This document shows, piece by piece, positions 16,831 through 25,606 of a stretch of 64,000 bases of DNA. The notes below the pieces were generated by a model. That model saw only the letters and a program-made list of their open reading frames with translations, had not been told where the DNA came from and searched no databases. This DNA comes from Clostridium aestuarii (GTDB taxonomy: Bacteria > Bacillota > Clostridia > Clostridiales > Clostridiaceae): positions 317,500 through 381,499 of the forward strand of contig NZ_JAPQER010000001.1 of assembly GCF_026735135.1 (NCBI RefSeq), in the 5' to 3' direction. Both the position numbers and the translations under genes were made by a program. Positions within the stretch are counted from its first letter, which is position 1. Each line of letters begins with the position of its first letter.

Positions 16831-16862
16831 TAGGTTGATTTGTCTTTACACAAATTAACCTA
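16831..16862 (-). terminator. Terminator after HepT-like gene
   Basis: On the minus strand GGTTAATTTGTGTAAAGACA continuing to AATCAACC forms a hairpin immediately after the HepT-like stop at 16867 and is followed by a run of seven T residues. Confidence 0.75.
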
Positions 16863-16866
16863 CATT

Positions 16867-17298
16867 TCATTGGTTAGTCAAAAATCCTTTTATATATTGA
16901 TGAATTTCTCTTTCAATATTTTCACTACTTTCTAAGAATTTAATTATATTCTCTATAGGTGGCTGCTTATATCTGTGTCCTATCTTATTTCTAATCAATC
17001 TTGCTGCATTTAAATAATTTCCTTGTTCCTCATTTAATATATTATTTTCTTTAAGCTTTTTTATTGCCTTATCTATTGATATACCGATTTCATACAAATT
17101 ATATTCTTTTAAAAGCATCGATATAAAATCTTCATATATAATGAATAAACTTAAATATTTGTATTTTAAGCTGTTTGAGAATTCATTTTTTAATTCTGAA
17201 TTATCCATATACTTTTTTAAAAATTTAATAGATTTTTGAATATCATTTGCTGTGATATCTAAATCATATATTAATTTTTTTAATCTCCCTTTATTCAC
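16867..17298 (-). CDS. hepT: HepT-like toxin, HEPN RNase (143 aa)
   Basis: The RX4HXY ribonuclease motif of HepT is present as RNKIGHRY with R103, H108 and Y110, in an otherwise helical protein of normal length (DUF86/HepT type). In the characterised HepT-MntA system this RNase is silenced by AMP additions on the motif Tyr made by MntA; Y110 would be the target here. The start at 17298 overlaps the MntA-like gene by eight bases. Function is inferred from motif and partner. Confidence 0.87.
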   Translation of the reverse strand: MNKGRLKKLIYDLDITANDIQKSIKFLKKYMDNSELKNEFSNSLKYKYLSLFIIYEDFISMLLKEYNLYEIGISIDKAIKKLKENNILNEEQGNYLNAARLIRNKIGHRYKQPPIENIIKFLESSENIEREIHQYIKGFLTNQ

Positions 17299-17725
17299 TA
17301 TCTAAAACCACCTTATCTAATATATACCAAAATTCTTCATTTTCTTTGTAAAGCCTGTCATATAATTCTAACGCTTCATCTAATAAATTGTCTTTAATTA
17401 TTACTTCTCTACTATTTAAAGCTTCTATTTTAATCATATTATTAATACTTTCATCATTTATATCTATAAAATCTATACTTCTTCCTAATAGTTCTTCAAG
17501 TTCTAATGTAATATTTAATTCAATATTAAAAGGAATTTTATCTTCTGAAATTACTGCAATATCTATATCTGATTCTTCATTGAAGTTTCCTGATGCTAAA
17601 CTGCCAAAAATGATAACATTAGTAATACCATTATTTAAAAATATACTTTTAAATAAATCGCTATGAATAATTTTAAGCACTTCATCTCTATTATTATCAG
17701 CTATAAATACTTCACTAAAGCTCAC
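17291..17725 (-). CDS. mntA: MntA-like antitoxin nucleotidyltransferase (144 aa)
   Basis: The GSx10DxD motif is complete (FGSLASGNFNEESDIDIAVI; G41, S42, D53, D55), and the length matches MntA. The C-terminal helix IELYDRLYKENEEF type (ALELYDRLYKENEEFWYIL) is the part preserved in the nearby relic. It precedes and overlaps the HepT-like gene, as in the AMP-adding antitoxin systems. ATG at 17725 follows AGGAGGA. Confidence 0.87.
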   Translation of the reverse strand: MSFSEVFIADNNRDEVLKIIHSDLFKSIFLNNGITNVIIFGSLASGNFNEESDIDIAVISEDKIPFNIELNITLELEELLGRSIDFIDINDESINNMIKIEALNSREVIIKDNLLDEALELYDRLYKENEEFWYILDKVVLDSE

Positions 17726-17743
17726 ATAAATTCCTCCTTAATT

Positions 17744-17807
17744 TTACAACTGAAGAAATTGCATAATTAAAAATTTCAAATACAAAATGTAATTTTCTCA
17801 ACTGTTA
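17744..17807. repeat. Intergenic repeat family 2, copy A
   Basis: Contains CTGAAGAAATTGCATAATTA and AATGTAATTTTCTCAACTG, an imperfect inverted repeat of the type found at 33957, 41340, 42672, 44004 and 54941. It lies just upstream of the mntA-like gene. This copy is the most diverged in the centre. Confidence 0.55.
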
Positions 17808-17949
17808 ACTTTTATGAAAATTATTTGATTATATAAAACAATTATACCATAGTAAATACCTTATTTTAATAATATTACGTTGATACTATTATTTTTTACC
17901 GTTTTACGTTATAATAAAATTTATTATTTAAAATGGGGGGAAGCAAAAG

Positions 17950-19683
17950 ATGAATACATTAGAAAAATTTATAAGCTATTATAAGCCTTATAAAAAAATG
18001 TTTTTTATGGATATGTTTTGTGCACTTATATTATCAGTTATAGATTTATCATTTCCAATAATAGTTAAATATTTGTTGAATGATATTTATGTAAAAGATA
18101 CTAATGTAATACTTAAATATGCAATTATAATAGGGATTTTTATGTTTTTTATGTATGTGATAAGGTTTTTTTGCCAATATTACATAACATCTTGGGGACA
18201 TATAATGGGAGCAAAGATGGAGGCGGATATGAGGGAAGATATATTTACTCACCTTCAAAAACTCTCTTTTTCTTATTATGATAATAACACTACAGGAAAG
18301 TTAATGTCTAGAGTAGTTACAGATTTGTTTGATATATCAGAGCTTGCTCATCATGGACCTGAAGATGTATTTATTTCTATACTTAAGATTGTAGGTTCTT
18401 TTATACTTCTCTTAAATATCAATGTTAAAATAACTCTTATATTGTTTGCAATAACACTAATTATGTTATATTTCTCTTATTTTTATAATAAAAGAATGCG
18501 ATATATATTTAAAAAAAATAAAGCTAAAATTGCAAATGTTAATGCACAACTTCAAGATAGTTTCTCAGGAATAAGAGTGGTAAAATCATTTGCAAATGAA
18601 AATATAGAAAGCATTAAATTCAATAAAGGGAATAAAGAATTTTTAGATACCAAAGAAAAAAGCTATCATTTGATGGGACGTTTTTTTAGTATGAATGGAT
18701 TTTTTCAAGGTATGTTATATCTTTCTGTAATAGTATTTGGAGGAATATTTATAAGTACAGGAGCTATAAAAGTTTCAGATTTGGTTGTTTATATATTATA
18801 TATAAATATATTTTTAAAACCTATAGAAAAATTGGTGAATTTCACAGAACAATATCAAAAGGGAATATCAGGATTTGAGAGATTTTTAGAAATAATGAAT
18901 ACCAAGCCAGATATAAAAGATAAAAAAGGAGCAGTGAAAATAAAAGATGTTAAAGGGAAAATAGAGTTTAAAAATGTATCCTTTAGTTATGATAATAAGA
19001 ATTCTATACTTAATAATATAAATATGAATGTGGAATGTGGAAAAACAGTAGCTATAGTTGGTCCATCAGGTAGTGGGAAAACTACATTTTGTAATATTAT
19101 TCCTAGATTTTATGAAATATATGAGGGAATGGTTACTATTGATGGTATAGATATTAAAAATATTAAATTAAAGTCATTAAGAAGAAATATTGGAGTAGTT
19201 CAACAAGATGTATACATTTTTGGAGGAACAATAAAAGATAATATAGCTTATGGAAATTCAAATGCTACAGAAGAAGAAGTTATAAACGCAGCTAAAAAAG
19301 CTAATGCTCATGAATTCATAATGGAACTTGAAAATGGATATGATACTTATGTGGGTGAAAGAGGCGTTAAACTTTCAGGAGGACAGAAGCAAAGAATATC
19401 CATTGCAAGAGTATTTCTTAAGAATCCACCAATTCTTATATTGGATGAAGCAACATCTGCTCTGGATAATGAAAGTGAAAGATATATACAAAAATCTTTG
19501 GAGAAATTATCTCAAAATAGAACAACCATAGTTATAGCACATAGATTAAGTACCATAAAAAATGCAGATAAAATAGTTGTACTAACACAAGAAGGCATAA
19601 AAGAAACTGGAACCCATGATGAACTTTTGTTGAAAGATGGAGTATACGCTAAACTTTATAATATGCAATTTGAAGCAGTGTAA
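17950..19683 (+). CDS. ABC transporter, fused membrane and ATPase domains (577 aa)
   Basis: A half-transporter of the MsbA/MdlB type: six predicted membrane helices in residues 15-310, then an ATPase domain with Walker A VGPSGSGKTT (about 373-382), signature KLSGGQKQR, Walker B ILILDEATSALD and switch His in IVIAHRLST. ATG at 17950 follows GGGGGAAG. The gene is single, not paired, so it likely works as a homodimer exporting a lipid, drug or peptide. Substrate cannot be told from sequence. It ends in a strong terminator. Confidence 0.93.
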   Translation: MNTLEKFISYYKPYKKMFFMDMFCALILSVIDLSFPIIVKYLLNDIYVKDTNVILKYAIIIGIFMFFMYVIRFFCQYYITSWGHIMGAKMEADMREDIFTHLQKLSFSYYDNNTTGKLMSRVVTDLFDISELAHHGPEDVFISILKIVGSFILLLNINVKITLILFAITLIMLYFSYFYNKRMRYIFKKNKAKIANVNAQLQDSFSGIRVVKSFANENIESIKFNKGNKEFLDTKEKSYHLMGRFFSMNGFFQGMLYLSVIVFGGIFISTGAIKVSDLVVYILYINIFLKPIEKLVNFTEQYQKGISGFERFLEIMNTKPDIKDKKGAVKIKDVKGKIEFKNVSFSYDNKNSILNNINMNVECGKTVAIVGPSGSGKTTFCNIIPRFYEIYEGMVTIDGIDIKNIKLKSLRRNIGVVQQDVYIFGGTIKDNIAYGNSNATEEEVINAAKKANAHEFIMELENGYDTYVGERGVKLSGGQKQRISIARVFLKNPPILILDEATSALDNESERYIQKSLEKLSQNRTTIVIAHRLSTIKNADKIVVLTQEGIKETGTHDELLLKDGVYAKLYNMQFEAV

Positions 19684-19713
19684 AAATATTATATTAGAGA
19701 AAAATTATGCAAC

Positions 19714-19757
19714 AAGCCCTCTATCGTAGTTTCATGACTACAATAGAGGGCTTTATT
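19714..19757. terminator. Bidirectional intrinsic terminator
   Basis: AAGCCCTCTAT...ATAGAGGGCTTT with GTAG/CTAC pairing inside and T-rich flanks. It lies between the convergent ABC transporter and sstT genes and can serve both. Confidence 0.92.
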
Positions 19758-19782
19758 AGTTATCTAAATACCGTACATATTA

Positions 19783-21018
19783 TTATTTAGTATTAATAGA
19801 AATTTTCTTTCCTTTTTTTCTCCACTGTGCAAATTCAGCAACAGCAGTGAAAAGTGCATCTGTTGAAGAGTTAAGTGCAGTTTCACAAGAATCTTGAATA
19901 ACTCCTATAACAAATCCTACACCTACTACTTGCATTGCTACGTCATTTGGAATACCAAACAAACTACATGCAAGAGGAATTAGTAGTAATGAACCACCAG
20001 CTACTCCAGAAGCTCCACAAGCACTTACAGCTGAAAGCAAGCTCAATATTAATGCTGTACCAATGTCTACTTTAATGCCTAATGTGTTAACTGCTGCAAG
20101 TGTTAATACAGAAATTGTAATCGCTGCACCAGCCATATTTATAGTGGCACCAAGTGGAATTGATACTGAGTAAGTATCCTTATCTAACCCTAGTTCTTCA
20201 CATAAGGTCATATTTACTGGTATATTAGCAGCTGAACTACGTGTAAAGAATGCTGTAATACCACTATCCTTTAAACACTTTAATACAAGTGGATATGGAT
20301 TTTGACGAATACCAATAAATGTAATGATAGGATTTACAACTAATGCCATAAAGAACATACATCCAACCAATACAAGAAGTAATTGTCCGTAATTTAGTAA
20401 AGACTTAATACCATGTGTAGCAATTGTATCAAATACTAGACCCATAATACCAAGTGGTGCAAAGCTTATTACCCATCTTACAACTTGAGATAATGCATCT
20501 GAAAAATTGCTAATCATTGTTTTAGTAGTTTCAGGTGCATTCTTTAACGCAAGACCAAGAAGTAATGCCCAAGCTAAAATACCGATGTAGTTAGCATTAA
20601 AAAGTGCTTTTACAGGATTGTCAACTACATTCATAAGTAATTTTTTTAATACTTCAGCAACTCCTCCTGGGGGCGATATACTATCAATACCTGCTCCAAG
20701 TGTTAGTGATACTGGGAACATGAAACTTGCAATAACAGCAACAAGTCCTGCTAAAAATGTTCCTAAAAGGTATAGAATTACAATTGATTTCATATTAGTT
20801 TTCTGACCACTCTTATGTTGAGAAATAGCAGACATTACTAAGAAAAATACCAGTATAGGTGCAACAGCTTTTAATCCACCTACAAATAATGACCCTAAAA
20901 TAGCCACTGGTTTTGCTGCATCTGGAGCTATAATAGCTAAAATAATACCGACGATCAAACCTATAATAATTCGCTTAACCAAACTCATTTGATTCCATTG
21001 CTTTAATAAGTTTGTCAT
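19783..21018 (-). CDS. sstT: Na+/serine-threonine symporter SstT (411 aa)
   Basis: A dicarboxylate/amino acid:cation symporter-family protein with 8-9 membrane segments and re-entrant loops; the SstT-like N-terminus ([20 protein letters not shown]), the [15 protein letters not shown] loop ([20 protein letters not shown]) and [12 protein letters not shown] are clear. Length matches SstT. It imports serine and threonine with sodium, supplying substrates for clostridial amino acid fermentation. ATG at 21018 follows GGAGGT. The 400-base upstream region has unusual repeats that may regulate it. Confidence 0.93.
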   Translation of the reverse strand: MTNLLKQWNQMSLVKRIIIGLIVGIILAIIAPDAAKPVAILGSLFVGGLKAVAPILVFFLVMSAISQHKSGQKTNMKSIVILYLLGTFLAGLVAVIASFMFPVSLTLGAGIDSISPPGGVAEVLKKLLMNVVDNPVKALFNANYIGILAWALLLGLALKNAPETTKTMISNFSDALSQVVRWVISFAPLGIMGLVFDTIATHGIKSLLNYGQLLLVLVGCMFFMALVVNPIITFIGIRQNPYPLVLKCLKDSGITAFFTRSSAANIPVNMTLCEELGLDKDTYSVSIPLGATINMAGAAITISVLTLAAVNTLGIKVDIGTALILSLLSAVSACGASGVAGGSLLLIPLACSLFGIPNDVAMQVVGVGFVIGVIQDSCETALNSSTDALFTAVAEFAQWRKKGKKISINTK

Positions 21019-21432
21019 TTTCTACCTCCTATGATAATATAAAATTTTTTCTCTGAAAATAAATGTAATCAGCTTACAGAAAACAACATACAATTAATTA
21101 AACGTATTCTCTTCTTATGCTGAATACTCTTAACTTTCAGACAACACTGAAAGTTTAACACGAAATTTGTCTAATTACAAGGAAATTTGTCTAATTATAA
21201 GATGTTTTTTTCTTTAAATCTTCAATACTCATTTCATTATCTGATGAGTAGCAATAGTTGTTTATACCTTCTTAAAAAAATAGACTAAATCAGTGAAACC
21301 TTTGTGTTTAAAAGGTTTTCTAATTTAGTCCTAGTATAACAATCTCATTAATTATTATATATTCATAAAAAAACTTCTTAAGAATTTTAAAATAAAAACT
21401 CTTAAGAAGTTTGCTTTTTTAATATTATTAAA
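21019..21432. promoter_or_regulatory. sstT upstream region with tandem repeat and hairpins
   Basis: No gene. Holds an exact-length tandem pair GAAATTTGTCTAATTACAAG / GAAATTTGTCTAATTATAAG (21162-21181 and 21182-21201, one mismatch); a hairpin CTTTCAG...CTGAAAG at 21134-21153; and a longer hairpin with outer arms GACTAAAT/ATTTAGTC and inner GAAACCTTT/AAAGGTTTTC at 21283-21330, which on the minus strand is followed by a T-run and probably ends dptF transcripts. Confidence 0.55.
21371..21412. repeat. Palindrome family 1, copy 4 (terminator)
   Basis: AAACTTCTTAAGAATTTT pairs with AAAAACTCTTAAGAAGTTT just after the DptF-like stop at 21433 on the minus strand. Confidence 0.8.
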
Positions 21433-23637
21433 TTACCAGTTTTTGAAAGTCACTTTTGAAAGTTCACAGTTATCTAAATTATTAGGTCTATATCCCTTAA
21501 TAACTTGTATTAATAATTTATATAATGTAAAATCTACATCTATTTCATAAGCATTTCCTAACTTTTCACTTTTATATTTTAACTTTAATGTTGTAATGAA
21601 TTTCTTAAGATCCGCCTCTTTGCTCTTAGGCAAATTACTTGTATCCGCTTTAAATTCAAGTTCTTCACTGATTTTATGTTCAATTTGGTCTTTATCAGCT
21701 CCACCATTCCATTTCACGATTCCATTTTTCACATTATCATATAAAGTTTTAAGTTTTAACTTATCTCCTCTATTCCAAAAATATAATCCTTCCATATAAT
21801 TCTCATAAGCATGATCTTTTAAAGAGAATACATCTTCATTTTCACAAATATAATAGCTTCTAATAAATAATTTCAATAATTCATATTTTATTTTTTTATC
21901 TTCAATTTCTTCAAAACTCATGTGCTTAATCTTATCAATATACCCTTTAGGATAATCAATATACTCTTTAAAATAAAGTAATATATCTTTAGATTCATTA
22001 AAATTTATTATAAAATCATTTATCTTTTTATTTTTAATCTTTGAAGGATCTAAACTACTTAACGCTTCAAATATAAATGATAATTTTTTATGATTAAAAA
22101 TAATATTGGGCATAAGTGATTTTATATAATTCAAATTATTAAGCTTAGAAATATTCTTTTTAAATACTGGAGAATTAACATTAATATATGATATTGGAAC
22201 TATTAACTCATACATGAAATTTATTAATGCTCTTGTTGAGATTATTATCTTATTTTTAATAATACATTGAACTACTAAATCTGCTATTGATTCTTGTACC
22301 TTTTCATTGCTTAATAATTCATAATTAGCCTTAATAGGGCAGCAATCACAATTGCTACATTTAATACAATTTTTCTTATATGAATTATAGAAAATATTAA
22401 GTTCTGATACATCTGTAATTTTAGTTATTAAATCTTTTATATAATCTGAATGAACCTTACCATTTTTCAATGTAAACATATGGTAATCATTGAAATTAAC
22501 AAATTGAAATGGACTATTTTCGTTAAAACTACTATCCACAATACTATTCTCTAAAATTTTCTTATCTTGAATATACCTCTTTAAAATAGAGAATTTTTCT
22601 CCATATTGAGAATCTATAAAGGCATTCAATTTCTCAATATTAATAGCTAATATAAGCTTTTTTTTACTTTTTTCAATTTTTTTATCACTGAAATCATTTA
22701 AAACTTTATTTAAATTATCCATTGATGTTTTATTTGACTCTAAATTTTCTATAGTATCATTATGAATAGTAAATTTCTCCATAACATCTGGATAATTATT
22801 ATTAACATATGATATGATATGTTTTTTACCATCTCCAACACTACCACAAGCTAAAATTAATTGAGCTCTATCAGATTCATTTGCTTTAAATATTAAGCTT
22901 TCTAATTCTTTTTGAGCATCTCTTTCAATGTGCATATACCTTTTAAAAGGAGTAATTCCACCTAGTCCTTCAACACATTCTTTTGATGTCTCTTTTAATC
23001 TAGATAATTCTTGTATTAAACACTTTTCATCCGATTCTTTATCATCAATAATACTTTCAATCATAAGATCTTCAAAAATATCCTCTGCTTCATCTTTTTC
23101 ATTCATATTAGAATTATCATCTATTGATACATCACTTTTATCAATTTCTTGTGTTTCTGTTATTGAACTCTCCATTTTTTTCATTAAATTTGATATCATT
23201 TCTGTATTGTCTTTTTTTGATGGTATTGGATTTTTATATGGATCAACTTCAAAATTATCATCAATATAATTTTGAATAAACCAACAAGTAATCTTGTAAA
23301 TATTTTTATGTATATTTAAAGCTACTTCTAATTCTCTTTCAACATCAGTATCAATTTCTTCATTCCCAAGTATTCTAACCGCATGAAATAATTTATCTAT
23401 TTCACCTTTTAAAACTCCATAACCTTCTAATTTTGTTAATCTTTCTATTTGAGTCATCTTAGTTAATAACCCGTATCCTTCTAACTTAGATACTTCTTGA
23501 ATTAAATTTTCAGCAAAATTTTTCCCCTTAACAATCACGCTCTGTGGGGATGTAAATATTATTTTATTAAAATTTCTTATGTAATTATTTAAATATCTAT
23601 AATCCTTATCTAAATAACTAAAAACATCGTTTTCCAA
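21433..23637 (-). CDS. dptF: DptF-like DNA phosphorothioation-dependent restriction ATPase (734 aa)
   Basis: The ATPase core LILACGSVGDGKKHIISYVN and the following IHNDTIENLESNKTSMDNL, LAINIEKLNAFID, KYIQDKKILE-type and FVNFNDYHMFTL blocks match DptF, as does the Cys cluster CIKCSNCDCCPIK (about 425-437) and the STRALINFMYELIVP helix. The N-terminus has the helical VIVKGKNFAENLI segment plus two near-identical KLEGYG repeats (about 51 and 69). The P-loop reads GSVGDGKK: K272 replaces the usual Ser/Thr. TTG at 23637 follows AAAGGAAG. No dptG, dptH or dnd genes are in the window, so it is an orphan here. Confidence 0.75.
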   Translation of the reverse strand: MENDVFSYLDKDYRYLNNYIRNFNKIIFTSPQSVIVKGKNFAENLIQEVSKLEGYGLLTKMTQIERLTKLEGYGVLKGEIDKLFHAVRILGNEEIDTDVERELEVALNIHKNIYKITCWFIQNYIDDNFEVDPYKNPIPSKKDNTEMISNLMKKMESSITETQEIDKSDVSIDDNSNMNEKDEAEDIFEDLMIESIIDDKESDEKCLIQELSRLKETSKECVEGLGGITPFKRYMHIERDAQKELESLIFKANESDRAQLILACGSVGDGKKHIISYVNNNYPDVMEKFTIHNDTIENLESNKTSMDNLNKVLNDFSDKKIEKSKKKLILAINIEKLNAFIDSQYGEKFSILKRYIQDKKILENSIVDSSFNENSPFQFVNFNDYHMFTLKNGKVHSDYIKDLITKITDVSELNIFYNSYKKNCIKCSNCDCCPIKANYELLSNEKVQESIADLVVQCIIKNKIIISTRALINFMYELIVPISYINVNSPVFKKNISKLNNLNYIKSLMPNIIFNHKKLSFIFEALSSLDPSKIKNKKINDFIINFNESKDILLYFKEYIDYPKGYIDKIKHMSFEEIEDKKIKYELLKLFIRSYYICENEDVFSLKDHAYENYMEGLYFWNRGDKLKLKTLYDNVKNGIVKWNGGADKDQIEHKISEELEFKADTSNLPKSKEADLKKFITTLKLKYKSEKLGNAYEIDVDFTLYKLLIQVIKGYRPNNLDNCELSKVTFKNW

Positions 23638-23918
23638 TTATAAATCTTCCTTTCTAGTAATTTAACATTTACATTACTATATATAGTTTAACATATAATA
23701 TCAGTATTATATGTTTTTATATATAATAGATAATGTTTCTTGTATCTAATTATTATCACTTAACTTTAAAAAGCCTTTGATTTTTAAAGGCTTTTTCATA
23801 AAATTACATTAGTTCTATTATACCACACTACTAGTTTTCATATAATACTTACATTCTTTTAAAAGTGGATATTTATTTGCTATAATATAAATAAAACAAC
23901 TCAGTAAAAGGAGATCTA
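23638..23918. other. Divergent intergenic region with a lone terminator
   Basis: Promoters for dptF (minus) and the sigma-54 activator (plus) must lie here. A strong hairpin AAAAAGCCTTT/AAAGGCTTTTT at 23768-23796 has T-runs on both strands but follows no gene, so it may end a short untranslated transcript or insulate the two promoters. Confidence 0.5.
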
Positions 23919-25289
23919 ATGGATAAAGACGCAATAGTAGAACAATTATACACATCATTTATTGGTAAAGGGGAAATTTTTAATAGGAATTTTAATGAGA
24001 TTCTTTTAAAAGCCTTAGATTCAGTAAGTGATGGGATATCCTTTTGTGATAAAAATGGATACTTGTTATATGTAAATAAAGCATGTTGCGAAATAGTAGG
24101 AGCTGACAAAGAAGAGCTACTTAATAAGAAAGTAGATAGTCTTTCACCAGACAAACCCATGTTAATAGAGGTTATTGAAAAGGAAAAAAGTATTATAGAT
24201 ATAGAGTATTTTTGGAATTTCAAAGGAAAAAAGACTCATCTTATAAATTCAGGCTATCCTATATTTGATGAAGATGGCACTATTATTGGTGCTATAGATA
24301 TTTTTAGGAGTATTGAGCGTTCTAGAAAACTTGCAAATACAATTGCAGGACATCAAGCGTTTTTTATGTTTGATGATATTGTTGGTGAAAGCAATAATTT
24401 AAAAGAAGTTATAAATTTAGCTAAGACATTTTCAAAAAGTAATGAGAGCATCTTAATATATGGGGAAACCGGTACTGGAAAAGAATTATTTGCTCAATCT
24501 ATTCACAATTATAGTAACAGAAAACGCAAACCTTTTGTTGCATTAAACTGTGCAAACTTGCCAAATGAACTTATAGACAGTGAACTTTTTGGATATGAAG
24601 AAGGTGCTTTTACTGGAGCCAGAAAAGGTGGAAAACCTGGAAAGTTTGAACTGGCAAATGGAGGAACATTGTTTCTTGACGAACTAGGAGAAATGCAGAT
24701 CCATATTCAGGCTAAATTATTGCGTGTACTTGAAACTATGTGCATAAATAGAATTGGTGGAAACAAACCTATAAATGTAGATGTAAGAATAATAGCTGCT
24801 ACGAACAGGAATTTAGAAGAAATGGTTGAAGAGGGAAAGTTCAGAAGAGATCTTTATTATAGATTAAAAGTTTTATATCTTGAAATTCCTTCTTTAAAAG
24901 ATCGAAAACATGACATATTATTACTTGCAGACTATTTTGTAAAGAAACTTGTAAATAAGGGAAATAAGTATGTTAAAGGTCTAGATAATAAGGCAAAAGA
25001 AATGCTTATGAAACATAGTTGGAAAGGAAATGTTAGAGAACTTGAAAATGTAATATCCCGATCCATGTTTATATGTGATGGAGAATGGATTACAGAAAGT
25101 GTACTTGTTACTGCTGGATTTCAAGAACTAAAATACGAAGAGATAATAAAAAAGGAATCAATAAAAATAAGCAAGGATATTTTAATGAATACATTAAATT
25201 CAACTGAAGGCAATAAGAAAAAAGCAGCTGAAATTTTAGGTGTTTCTAGACCAACATTATACAAATTTTTAAAAAAGTATGGTTTATAA
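23919..25289 (+). CDS. PAS-domain sigma-54-dependent activator (456 aa)
   Basis: Domains in order: PAS sensor (about 25-135), AAA+ sigma-54 interaction domain with Walker A GETGTGKE at 182-189 and the sigma-54 loop GAFTGA at 229-234, and a Fis-type helix-turn-helix at the C-terminus (NKKKAAEILGVSRPTLYKFL). ATG at 23919 follows AAAGGAG. It is followed by two palindromes sharing GTGTAAA/TTTACAC and by a sigma-54-type promoter for the aminotransferase, so it most likely activates that operon in response to an amino acid or metabolite sensed by PAS. Confidence 0.93.
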   Translation: MDKDAIVEQLYTSFIGKGEIFNRNFNEILLKALDSVSDGISFCDKNGYLLYVNKACCEIVGADKEELLNKKVDSLSPDKPMLIEVIEKEKSIIDIEYFWNFKGKKTHLINSGYPIFDEDGTIIGAIDIFRSIERSRKLANTIAGHQAFFMFDDIVGESNNLKEVINLAKTFSKSNESILIYGETGTGKELFAQSIHNYSNRKRKPFVALNCANLPNELIDSELFGYEEGAFTGARKGGKPGKFELANGGTLFLDELGEMQIHIQAKLLRVLETMCINRIGGNKPINVDVRIIAATNRNLEEMVEEGKFRRDLYYRLKVLYLEIPSLKDRKHDILLLADYFVKKLVNKGNKYVKGLDNKAKEMLMKHSWKGNVRELENVISRSMFICDGEWITESVLVTAGFQELKYEEIIKKESIKISKDILMNTLNSTEGNKKKAAEILGVSRPTLYKFLKKYGL

Positions 25290-25292
25290 CTG

Positions 25293-25326
25293 AGTGTAAA
25301 GTGTTTACATGTAAACACTTTACACT
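25293..25326. promoter_or_regulatory. 34-bp perfect palindrome, probable activator site
   Basis: A perfect palindrome with half-site AGTGTAAAGTGTTTACA, starting four bases after the activator's stop codon and about 170 bases upstream of the sigma-54 promoter. It has no T-run on the plus strand, so an enhancer-binding site is more likely than a terminator. It shares GTGTAAA/TTTACAC with the next palindrome. Confidence 0.6.
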
Positions 25327-25374
25327 TAATATTTTATAGAAAGCACTTATAATCAGCAGTATTTTAAAACACGG

Positions 25375-25419
25375 AACGAACCAAAGTGTAAACCATTTTA
25401 CACTTTGGTTCGTTTTTTT
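25375..25419 (+). terminator. Terminator with embedded activator-like site
   Basis: 18-base arms AACGAACCAAAGTGTAAA and TTTACACTTTGGTTCGTT with loop CCAT, then a T-run: a strong terminator for the activator gene. The GTGTAAA-n4-TTTACAC centre repeats the motif of the 25293 palindrome and lies about 90 bases upstream of the -24 element, a normal distance for a sigma-54 enhancer. Confidence 0.75.
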
Positions 25420-25479
25420 ATATATAAAAACATACTGTAGCCCTGATAATATAAAGGTTAACAACATGCAATTCATATT

Positions 25480-25497
25480 TTGGAATACTTCTTGCAT
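25480..25497 (+). promoter_or_regulatory. Sigma-54 promoter of the aminotransferase operon
   Basis: TTGGAATACTTCTTGCAT has GG (25482-25483) and GC (25494-25495) separated by ten bases, the invariant -24/-12 spacing, with TTGCA at -12. The predicted transcript start is near 25507. The upstream sigma-54 activator gene and palindromes support it. Confidence 0.8.
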
Positions 25498-25606
25498 ATA
25501 GAATATTTAAGAGTAAATATGTACCCTGAATTAAGGCATCTTCAAAAACGACCAATCAATATAGTATTCTATTTTTCAGATGCCTAACTTAAAGGAGGAA
25601 CCAAAA

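Noticed and set aside
22928..23269. 113-residue plus-strand frame
   Set aside because: Ser-rich antisense of the acidic linker of the DptF-like gene.
25293..25326. Simple terminator of the sigma-54 activator gene
   Set aside because: No T-run follows, and a clear terminator with a T-run lies at 25375-25419; a protein-binding site is more likely.
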